This document shows, piece by piece, positions 16,172-22,902 of a stretch of 64,000 nucleotides of DNA (positions within the stretch are counted from its first letter, which is position 1; the number at the start of each line of letters is the position of its first letter). The notes under the pieces are model-generated. The model did no database searches. It saw only the letters and a program-made list of their open reading frames with translations, and was not told where the DNA came from. The DNA is from CAVZBW01 sp963778465 (GTDB lineage Bacteria > Actinomycetota > Acidimicrobiia > Acidimicrobiales > RAAP-2). Where the stretch lies: assembly GCA_963778465.1 (NCBI GenBank), contig CAVZUK010000003.1:2666001-2730000 (forward strand). Reading direction: 5' to 3'. The position numbers and the translations under genes were made by a program.

Positions 16172-17413
16172 CTAGAGGCGACCCGCCAGGAAGTCCTCGT
16201 AGGCGGAGAGGTCGAGCAGGCCGTGTCCGGAGTAGTTGAACAAGATGACCCGCTCTCGTCCCAGCTCCTTGTCCTCGAGGGCGGCGTCGATGACCGCTCG
16301 GATGGCGTGGCTCGTCTCGGGCGCCGGGATGGGGCCCTCGGTGCGGGCGAACTGGAGGGCGGCCTCGAACACCTTGTCCTGGGGGTAGGCGGTCGCCTGC
16401 ATGCGCCCGTGGCGCACCAGGTTGCAGATGATCGGCGCGTCGCCGTGATAGCGGAGCCCGCCCGCGTGGATCGGGGGAGGAACGAAGTCGTGGCCGAGCG
16501 TGTACATCGCGAGCAGCGGTGTCATCCCCGCCACGTCGCCGAAGTCGTAGTCGAAGCGGCCCTCGGTCAAGGTCGGGCACGACGACGGCTCGACGGCGAG
16601 GAGCTCCACCTCGGGGTTCGGGACGAACGGCAGGGCTAGCCCGCCGAGGTTCGACCCTCCACCGCAGGAGCCGACCACGAGCTGGGGGGCGTCCTCCCCG
16701 GCCATCGCCAGTTGCTCGACGGCCTCGAGCCCGATGACGGTCTGGTGCAGGAGGACGTGGTTGAGGACGGAGCCGAGGGCGTAGTGGGAGTCCTCCCGAC
16801 CGGCGGCGTCCCGCACCGCGTCGCTGATGGCGGCGCCGAGCGAGCCCGGATGGTCGGGCTGGTCGACGGGCGACGGCTCCACCTGCCCTCCCCAGGTCTC
16901 CATCATCACCCTGCGGTAGGGCTTCTGCTCGTAGGAGGCCCGCACCATGTAGACCTTGCACTCGAGCCCGTAGATGCAAGAGGCGAGGCTGAGGGCGCTC
17001 CCCCATTGGCCGGCCCCCGTCTCCGTCGTGAGGCGCTTGACTCCCTCCTGCTTGTTGTAGAAGGCCTGCGCGACGGCGGTGTTCGGCTTGTGCGAGCCGG
17101 CCGGCGACACGGACTCGTCCTTGTAGTAGATGCGCGCCGGGGTGCCGAGCGCCTCCTCGAGGCGCCTCGCTCGCACGAGCGGGGTGGGCCGCCAGAGGCG
17201 GAGGACGTCGAGCACCGGACCGGGGATGTCCACCCAGGGCTCGGTCGACACCTCCTGGCCGATGATCGCCATGGGGAACAGCGGGGCCAGGTCGTCGGGT
17301 CCCACGGGCTCGCGGGTGCCGGGATGCAGCGGCGGCTCCAGCGGCGCGGGCAGGTGTGGCGCGACGTTGAACCACGCCGTCGGCAACTTGTCGGGTGCCA
17401 GGTTCCAGCGCAT
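16172..17413 (-). CDS. TrpB2-type tryptophan synthase beta-like PLP enzyme
   Basis: 413 residues of the TrpB2 subfamily, with an N-terminal extension longer than TrpB1 and the PLP lysine in SPAGSHKPNTA (about Lys109). The TETGAGQWGSALS and phosphate-binding GSCGGGSN loops are intact. It condenses indole with serine (or phosphoserine in some members), usually without a TrpA partner; no trpA is adjacent. ATG at 17413 chosen; a GTG two codons upstream is possible. It may be a salvage enzyme rather than part of a trp operon. Confidence 0.9.
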   Translation of the reverse strand: MRWNLAPDKLPTAWFNVAPHLPAPLEPPLHPGTREPVGPDDLAPLFPMAIIGQEVSTEPWVDIPGPVLDVLRLWRPTPLVRARRLEEALGTPARIYYKDESVSPAGSHKPNTAVAQAFYNKQEGVKRLTTETGAGQWGSALSLASCIYGLECKVYMVRASYEQKPYRRVMMETWGGQVEPSPVDQPDHPGSLGAAISDAVRDAAGREDSHYALGSVLNHVLLHQTVIGLEAVEQLAMAGEDAPQLVVGSCGGGSNLGGLALPFVPNPEVELLAVEPSSCPTLTEGRFDYDFGDVAGMTPLLAMYTLGHDFVPPPIHAGGLRYHGDAPIICNLVRHGRMQATAYPQDKVFEAALQFARTEGPIPAPETSHAIRAVIDAALEDKELGRERVILFNYSGHGLLDLSAYEDFLAGRL

Positions 17414-17447
17414 GGCCACGAGGCTACTGCGCCGGCCGGTTCTCCTC

Positions 17448-17477
17448 CGTTGTCGATCCCCGAAGGGATCGACAACG
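17448..17477. promoter_or_regulatory. Perfect 13-bp hairpin with CGAA tetraloop upstream of two divergent genes
   Basis: CGTTGTCGATCCC-CGAA-GGGATCGACAACG. The arms pair perfectly over 13 bp. The element sits about 35 bp upstream of the trpB2 start on one side and about 117 bp upstream of the next gene on the other. It is upstream of both genes and has no T-tract, so a terminator is unlikely. An operator or 5'-leader hairpin is more plausible. Confidence 0.55.
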
Positions 17478-17594
17478 CGGCGTCTCGGGGCGACGCCGGG
17501 GGACGACCGCCGGACGCCGCGTCCTCCCGGCTCAGCGGTGGTAACGGTCCTGCTGGCAGCCGGTGCGCTGCGCGCCGACTAGCGTGACCCGGGC

Positions 17595-18968
17595 ATGTCG
17601 CATCGGATGGATATCGAGCTCACCAGTCGACGCCCGGACGAGGCGTGGACGTGGCGGGCAGCGGGCGCCCGCCAACCACGCGGCGTTGTCGGGTCGCCGC
17701 TGGTTCCCGACGGTTCGAAGCCCGGCGACATCCTCCGGGTCGAGGTGGAGTCCGGGATCGAGGGGCTCGAGATACTTTCGGTGCTCCCGTCGAGGTCCCC
17801 GACACGCGAGGAGAGCGAGAATCGGATCGAGGTGATCGGTCCCCGACGCAGCGGTCCCGACGTCTCGGTGGTGCTGGCCTCTGGCAGCAAGCGACGCCGT
17901 GAGAGCGCCTCGCCCGAGCGAGGGGGCCGACCGCGACGCGCCGGCTCGGGAGAGGGCGACGCGAGGGGTGGGTCCGGGCGTCCCGGCGGACGACCCCGGC
18001 GGGACGAGTCGGGAGATCGTCGGCCCGAACGTGCCGGGGGCCCCTCGAGGTTTTCGGCAGCGGCGCGCTCCGGCGAGGGGCGCGACCGCAGTCGGCCGGC
18101 ACGAGGCCCCGGCGGCGAGCCGGACGACCGTGGTGCTCGCCGGGGTCCGGTCAGGGATCGCCGGCCCTCCGTGCCGATGACCCATCGCAACGCCGCCCTG
18201 GCCGAGATGCGACCCGAAGAGGTCCCGGTGGCCGAGCAGCTCCTCCGCGGCGGGCTACCCGCCGTCCGCCAAGCGATCGACGCCCAGAACGCGGCGGCCC
18301 GCCAGGAGGGCCAGCCGCCCATCGCAGCAGAGTCGTTGCTGGCGACGGCCGAGCGGTTGCTGCCCGCTGTCAACTTGGCCACCTGGAAGGACCGAGCGAG
18401 CGCAGCCCAGGCGGCCGGTCGCGAGCTGCGCCTCCGGGAGCTCAGGGCCGTCGTCACGGCTTCACGCACGGTGGTCCTCGATCAGGAGGCCCGGACGATG
18501 GCGCGAGCCCTCCAAGAGAGCCTCGAGCAGCGGGTCAACGCGCTCCGTGAGGAATGGCTCGGGAGGATCAACAAGGCGCTGGACAACGGCCGGGTGGCCG
18601 ACGCCTTGCGGACGGCCTCTCGCCCCCCCGAGCCCGGGACGCGCTGTCCGGCGGAGCTGGCGGTGCGCCTGGCCGATACGGCCGGCACGGCGATGACGGC
18701 CGACCTCGAGATCGAGGAGTGGCTGGACCTCCTGGACGCCGTAGTCGGCTCCCCCGTCCGGCGCAACGTGCGTCCTGCGGGCGTGCCGCCGACGGAGGAG
18801 GCCAGGAGCGCCGCTTTGCGAGCGGCGGGATCCGTTCCGGCCCTTGCCCGAGAGCTGGGACTGCCCCAGCCGCCGCCGCCTCCCCGTCGAGCCGTGGTCA
18901 GGGAGCGCCCCGTGACGGCGCCCTCGGGTGGTCCGAGGAGCGGCGGAGGATCAGCAGACGCGTCTTGA
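17595..18968 (+). CDS. Hypothetical protein with Arg/Gly-rich disordered linker
   Basis: 457 residues in three parts. Residues 1-75 look like a small beta domain (GSPLVPDGSKPGDILRVEVESGIEGLEILSVLP), reminiscent of TRAM/OB-type nucleic-acid-binding folds by pattern only. Residues about 95-195 are disordered and rich in Arg, Gly, Ser and Asp with many RG/RR steps. Residues about 195-457 are helical (RNAALAEMRPEEVPVAEQLLRGGLPAVRQAIDAQN...) with a Pro-rich end. RG-rich tails often bind RNA, so an RNA-associated role is a guess. Its 3' end overlaps the convergent GNAT gene by 71 bp. Confidence 0.7.
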   Translation: MSHRMDIELTSRRPDEAWTWRAAGARQPRGVVGSPLVPDGSKPGDILRVEVESGIEGLEILSVLPSRSPTREESENRIEVIGPRRSGPDVSVVLASGSKRRRESASPERGGRPRRAGSGEGDARGGSGRPGGRPRRDESGDRRPERAGGPSRFSAAARSGEGRDRSRPARGPGGEPDDRGARRGPVRDRRPSVPMTHRNAALAEMRPEEVPVAEQLLRGGLPAVRQAIDAQNAAARQEGQPPIAAESLLATAERLLPAVNLATWKDRASAAQAAGRELRLRELRAVVTASRTVVLDQEARTMARALQESLEQRVNALREEWLGRINKALDNGRVADALRTASRPPEPGTRCPAELAVRLADTAGTAMTADLEIEEWLDLLDAVVGSPVRRNVRPAGVPPTEEARSAALRAAGSVPALARELGLPQPPPPPRRAVVRERPVTAPSGGPRSGGGSADAS

Positions 18969-19368
18969 ACCCGGCGGCCTCGAGGAGCCGCTTGGTCTCG
19001 CGGTCACCCGGCCTGGCGCGGGCCTCGGTGCCGACGCCGCCACGGGACGATACCCACTCGGCCACCGCCTCGAGGAGGGACTCCCCGACACCCACCCCTC
19101 GAGCGGCCGGCTCCACGTAACAGATCTCGAGGACGCCCAGACGCTCCTCTTCCGAGGCGTCGAGCCGGGCGATGGCCAGGCCGACGATCTCCGCCTCGTA
19201 GATCCCGACGAGATGGAGCCGCTCCTCGTCGAGGAGGCTGCTCGAATCGGGTCGAGGATCAGCCGGGGGGACGGTCGCGGGCTCCCCGAGCCCGCGGGTG
19301 GCCTGGGCGATCAGCTCGTGGCAGCGCTCCAGGTCCTCGGGGCGGGCGGCACGTACGTCCTCGCTCAC
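18898..19368 (-). CDS. GNAT-family N-acetyltransferase
   Basis: 156 residues. The acetyl-CoA site is recognisable in ICYVEPAARGVGVGESLLEAVAEW (motif A, R-G-x-G-V/G), preceded by a strand pair (HLVGIYEAEIVGLAIARLD) and followed by the usual late Asn/Glu-rich region (ETKRLLEAAGFK). Substrate unknown. Its start overlaps the stop of the upstream gene (19365-19368), so the two are coupled. Confidence 0.82.
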   Translation of the reverse strand: MSEDVRAARPEDLERCHELIAQATRGLGEPATVPPADPRPDSSSLLDEERLHLVGIYEAEIVGLAIARLDASEEERLGVLEICYVEPAARGVGVGESLLEAVAEWVSSRGGVGTEARARPGDRETKRLLEAAGFKTRLLILRRSSDHPRAPSRGAP

Positions 19369-20216
19369 TCCAGCCGCTCGTCGCCGGCCCCGGTCCCCTC
19401 GGGACCCGGGGGCTCCGGTGCGGTGCGGGTCTCCCCCTGATCGCGAGGTTCCCCCCGGATCTGAGCGATGCGGTTGAGGATGGTGCGTCGACCCCGCGAT
19501 CCGCTCTCGTAGCGCCGAACAGCCTCCAGCTCGGCCTCGCCCAAGCCGTCCAGCCGCCGGACGACCTGGGAGGCCGAGAGAGTGTCGTAACCGGGAATGG
19601 CCAAGTCCACGGTCGCGCGCTTGCCCACAGCGGCGCGGGGGGTTCTCGGTCTCGAGGACGTCGCCGGCTTCGACGTTTCGGCCTTGGACGTCGCAGCTTT
19701 GGATGTCGCCGCCTTGGAGCTCGCCGCCTTGGAGCTCGCCGCCTTGGTCGTCGCAGGCTCGGCCCCCCCTGTCGGTGCCCCGGCGGCCGAGGTGGGAGCA
19801 ATGGGCACGACCCTGGCATCCTCGGCCCGAGTGGAGGGGCCCCCGTCAGGGCCGTCCTCCGAGGCGGGTTCGCTCGGAAGGGGGCCTCTGCCGGCGGTCC
19901 GTGTCGTCGGGCGAAGGCCAGCCTCTCCGTGCGTTGCCGGTGGGTGCGATCGCGTCCTCGTCGAGGAGGTCCGCGGCTCGTCGGAGCGGTGCAGGAATTG
20001 GTTCGCCTTGCGCCCCATCTCCTTGGCGCCGAAGGCAACGGTCAGGTGGCCCACCGCATGGGCGGTCCGGAGGTGCGGACTGACGCAGTCACGGCCCTTG
20101 GTCACGAGTCCCGGAAGGTCCTCGATGGCGGTCGTCAACCATCCCGCCGGCTGAAGGACGAAGAGGTTGAACACCCGCTGCCCTGTGGACTCGTGATTGC
20201 TCTCCTCTGGAGTCAT
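19365..20216 (-). CDS. Low-complexity protein with SKAA-type repeats and conserved C-terminal domain
   Basis: 283 residues. N-terminal about 80: a hydrophobic/amphipathic region (RVFNLFVLQPAGWLTTAIEDLP, HAVGHLTVAFGAKEMGRKANQF). Middle: disordered Pro/Ser/Thr/Arg-rich sequence, then about six pentapeptides of the SKAA(S/T) type. C-terminus: a short helical domain beginning LAIPGYDTLSASQVVRRLDGLGEAELEAVRRYE. This C-terminal unit resembles the domain found at the end of several actinobacterial low-complexity and lipid-droplet-associated proteins (DUF8129-like; from memory). The ATG at 20216 follows GAGGAGACC. Possible role in surface or droplet association is inference. Confidence 0.65.
   Translation of the reverse strand: MTPEESNHESTGQRVFNLFVLQPAGWLTTAIEDLPGLVTKGRDCVSPHLRTAHAVGHLTVAFGAKEMGRKANQFLHRSDEPRTSSTRTRSHPPATHGEAGLRPTTRTAGRGPLPSEPASEDGPDGGPSTRAEDARVVPIAPTSAAGAPTGGAEPATTKAASSKAASSKAATSKAATSKAETSKPATSSRPRTPRAAVGKRATVDLAIPGYDTLSASQVVRRLDGLGEAELEAVRRYESGSRGRRTILNRIAQIRGEPRDQGETRTAPEPPGPEGTGAGDERLE
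19660..19755 (-). repeat. 15-bp coding repeats (SKAA pentapeptides)
   Basis: Successive 15-bp units such as GTCGCCGCCTTGGAG/GCTCGCCGCCTTGGA on the plus strand encode about six Ser-Lys-Ala-Ala-Ser/Thr repeats on the minus strand. They are nearly identical in DNA and so are likely to vary in number between strains. Confidence 0.65.
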
Positions 20217-20322
20217 GCTGGGGTCTCCTCCCCGTCTGGCGGAGTCCGCGGGTACCGGGCCCGCGCGACCGGCCACTTGCTGCTCTAGGCCTCTTGTCGG
20301 GCTCCTCGCCGGCGATGCGGCC

Positions 20323-20829
20323 TCACACGCAGTCCCGGCAGAGCATTCGGGTCTTGTCGGCCAACTGGCTCGGGTGCTTGACGAGGAAGCAGGAGCGGCA
20401 CACGAACTCGTCGGGCTGCTTCGGCCGGATCCTCTCGGCCCCCTCCGTGCGGTCGTCCGGCTCGGCGAGCTCCTCGTCCTCGGGCTCGTCCTCGACCACG
20501 AGCCGTTCCTTCAAGATGACGTCCAGGCTCGCCTCGACGTCCTCGTCGTCGGGCTCCTCCTCCTCGTCCTCCTCGGGTTCCTCGGTCGCGACCCGCCCCG
20601 CGGGCTCGGCGGCGTCGCCCTCGCCCTGACCCTCGCCCTCACCCTCGGCCTTGGCCTTGGCCTTGGCCTTGGCTTCGCCCTCGGCCTCGTCGGCGACATC
20701 CACGTCGTCGGACAGCTCGTCAACGTCGTCGTCCTCGACCTGCTCGTCCTCGAGCCCGTCCTCGTCGAGGGTCTCGTCGAGGTCCTCGAGGTCCTCCGGC
20801 TCTGCAACATCGTCGAGTTCGTCTGCCAT
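20323..20829 (-). CDS. Very acidic DUF4193-like protein with C-terminal zinc-ribbon-like motif
   Basis: 168 residues. The first about 115 are almost entirely Asp/Glu with a short KAKAKAKA insert. The C-terminus carries FVCRSCFLVKHPSQLAD...MLCRDC, two CxxC pairs that probably bind zinc. This matches the DUF4193 family common in actinobacteria; function unknown. The ATG at 20829 follows GGAAGG at good spacing. The Ala/Lys insert is encoded by hexanucleotide repeats (GGCCTT, 20640-20680), suggesting length polymorphism. Confidence 0.8.
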   Translation of the reverse strand: MADELDDVAEPEDLEDLDETLDEDGLEDEQVEDDDVDELSDDVDVADEAEGEAKAKAKAKAEGEGEGQGEGDAAEPAGRVATEEPEEDEEEEPDDEDVEASLDVILKERLVVEDEPEDEELAEPDDRTEGAERIRPKQPDEFVCRSCFLVKHPSQLADKTRMLCRDCV

Positions 20830-20860
20830 GTCGGCCTTCCAGGTCGTGATTTGCCGCGGC

Positions 20861-20889
20861 AGCATAGACGCAGACGACAGCGGGTCGAA
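20861..20889 (-). promoter_or_regulatory. Candidate promoter of the DUF4193-like gene
   Basis: On the minus strand TTCGAC (20889-20884), a 17-bp spacer and TATGCT (20866-20861) form a plausible housekeeping-type -35/-10 pair about 32 bp upstream of the ATG at 20829. Sequence inspection only. Confidence 0.3.
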
Positions 20890-21210
20890 CGGACACTCTC
20901 GTGCCGCGCTGGAGGTCCGAGATGGGGTCTACGGTGCGATGACCTGCGGGCGGTGGCGCCCGGGAGCCTTTGGTGCCGTCCGCGAAAATGGGTCAGGTGT
21001 GACCTCGCCGACGTTCTCTACTCGGACTCCCGGGCTTACCCCCGCCTCTCACCTCATCCCCCCCTCGGTGGGTGCCGAGCGGCACCGGATCCCTTGGGGC
21101 GTCAGGGACTGTCGGGTACGTTACGCCGCCGCGGGGGGCCGGAGTCAAGGGAGCGGTACCCCGTTAATCTGGTGTTCTCCGAGATCTCCCAGGTCAGCGA
21201 TTCGCTCGTT
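20867..21210. other. Intergenic region without recognised gene
   Basis: This gap between two minus-strand genes holds no convincing coding sequence on either strand. It contains a perfect 16-bp palindrome (GGTGCCG-AG-CGGCACC, 21071-21086) and, at its left edge, the candidate promoter of the acidic protein gene. No tRNA or riboswitch pattern was seen. Confidence 0.5.
21071..21086. promoter_or_regulatory. 16-bp palindrome
   Basis: GGTGCCG-AG-CGGCACC has 7-bp perfect arms. It lies 125 bp downstream of the ThyX-like gene and 242 bp upstream of the DUF4193-like gene. It could be an operator or part of a weak terminator; no T-run follows on the minus strand. Confidence 0.3.
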
Positions 21211-22890
21211 TCAGTGGATCGGGCACCGGTCGTCGGCCTGGGCCGCCCTGCGGGCTTCGCTCCTCCGCTCGGCCTCCAGCCGCTCGAGGTCCGCGGCGCC
21301 GTAGTCGACGTGGTGCATCGCGGCGGCGATGGCACGGTGCCCGGCCTGCTCGGCGATCGCCTGGTGGAGCAGGTGTGCCACCCGTCGGTAGGAGGGGTGC
21401 CCTTGGGTTCCCGAGCGCAGCTCGATCAGGTGCATGGCCTCTCGTGCGTTCATCTGTATGACGAAGCGGATGTGGAATGCCAACGCGACCGAGTAGGGGG
21501 CCTGCTCCGGGAAGTCGAGCAGGAGTGCGTCGTGCAGCTCGGCGGAACGCTCCATCGACGCCGTGAAGTCCGCGGCCTCCCCCGCCTCTTGGACGATCTC
21601 GGGGACGTCGAAACCGAGTCGGGTGCCGAGCGGCTGCCACTCGATGGTGAGCAGTCGGTGGCGCTGCAGATCGCGGAAGGCGCCGTAGTCCGTGACGATC
21701 TCGAAGCGGTAGTCGGTGCGCTCGAGGGCCCTACCCGGACGGTGCCGGCGATTGCTGCGCTCTCCGACGTAGGCGTGGAGCAGGGCTGCCCGGTCGGAGT
21801 GGGAGAGCCTGCGCACCCGGTCTCGTAGCTCGCTCTCGGGGAGGTCGGTGACCGGGAAGCAGGCCGCGGCGAGCACCTTCTCCTCCCCTTCGGGATCGAA
21901 GTCGAGGAGGGTCACCTGCGAATCCGTGGCGCCCGGTCCGCCCGACCATGGGCGCTCCGCTCCGATCCCCGAACCGGCGTCCAGCTCCGCGTCGGGCCAC
22001 AGGGTCCTGGCCGTCCGCTCCGTGGCCCGCCTGGTCCCGGCAAGGTACGCCGACCACTCGACGCCGCGATCGGGCCGGTCGACGCGCTCGAGGAAGGACG
22101 GGATGACCTTGCGGAGCTCCGTCAGCATCAGCTCGGCGTAGTGGCGAGCCTCGGGCAGCGGATGGGCGCGCATGCGAAGGAGGAGGTGCTCGTAGGCCTG
22201 GCCCGTGCCGAACATCCCGAGATTGGAGAGCGAAGCCGCGGGCAGGACGCCCCGCACGGCGTCGAGCGCCTTGGCCCGCACGGCCCGCCGATGGACCACC
22301 TCGGACTCGTCCGGACCGCTCGGGTAGCGGGCGGCGACCCAGCTCTCCATCCGCCGCAACAGATCCCCGTAGGTCTCGAACATGCGGTCCACCCCGCCCA
22401 CGTACCGGGCGCCGTGCGGCGAATCGAGGACCTCCGGCGGGCGGTAGTAGCGGTAGTGGCCCGAGGACAGCCGCCGGTCGTAGCCGAGGTAGCGCGTGGA
22501 CTGCTCCAGATACGACATCAGCCGACCGCGCTCCAAGACCTTGGTCAACAGGTTGGACGACTGCTCGCAGGCCAGGTGCACTCCCCCGAGCTGGGCCACC
22601 GAGTCGTCCCCGTACTCGAGGAAGACGCGCCGGTAGAGCTCCTCGGCCCGGCGGAGGCCCATGGTCGCGTCGATCGTCGCGTCCCCGCTCACGTCCAGGT
22701 CCTCCACGAACTCGTCCAGGAAGAGCCGCCGGAGGCTCTTGGAGGACCTCGAGTAGCGGGCGAAGAGCGCCCCCTTGACGACCTCCGGGAGGTTGACCAG
22801 GGCAAACACCGGCTGATCGAGATTCGTGAAGTACCGGCGGAGGACGCTCACCTCCTCGTGATCGAAGGACTCGGCGACGTAGGGCGGCAT
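21211..22890 (-). CDS. Tandem ThyX-like (FAD-dependent thymidylate synthase-like) protein
   Basis: 559 residues, about twice a normal ThyX. The N-terminal half (about 1-260) has EYGDDSVAQLGGVHLACEQ and ERGRLMSYLEQSTRYLGY, which aligns with the ThyX signature RHR...S..QSTRY except that RHR reads RGR. The C-terminal half (about 300-540) has FRDLQRHRLLTIEWQPLGTR, which keeps RHR but lacks the following S...SxRY. A conserved variant rather than a working thymidylate synthase seems likely, though a shared active site between halves is possible. It starts 12 bp after the helicase stop, within the Tat-helicase transcript. Confidence 0.8.
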   Translation of the reverse strand: MPPYVAESFDHEEVSVLRRYFTNLDQPVFALVNLPEVVKGALFARYSRSSKSLRRLFLDEFVEDLDVSGDATIDATMGLRRAEELYRRVFLEYGDDSVAQLGGVHLACEQSSNLLTKVLERGRLMSYLEQSTRYLGYDRRLSSGHYRYYRPPEVLDSPHGARYVGGVDRMFETYGDLLRRMESWVAARYPSGPDESEVVHRRAVRAKALDAVRGVLPAASLSNLGMFGTGQAYEHLLLRMRAHPLPEARHYAELMLTELRKVIPSFLERVDRPDRGVEWSAYLAGTRRATERTARTLWPDAELDAGSGIGAERPWSGGPGATDSQVTLLDFDPEGEEKVLAAACFPVTDLPESELRDRVRRLSHSDRAALLHAYVGERSNRRHRPGRALERTDYRFEIVTDYGAFRDLQRHRLLTIEWQPLGTRLGFDVPEIVQEAGEAADFTASMERSAELHDALLLDFPEQAPYSVALAFHIRFVIQMNAREAMHLIELRSGTQGHPSYRRVAHLLHQAIAEQAGHRAIAAAMHHVDYGAADLERLEAERRSEARRAAQADDRCPIH

Positions 22891-22902
22891 GCGGGGGCGA
22901 CC

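Noticed and set aside
17448..17477. Intrinsic terminator
   Set aside because: It lies upstream of both flanking genes and lacks a T-run, so it does not end any transcript.
20640..20680. Separate regulatory repeat
   Set aside because: The GGCCTT hexamers encode the Lys/Ala tract of the DUF4193-like protein and are explained by coding sequence.
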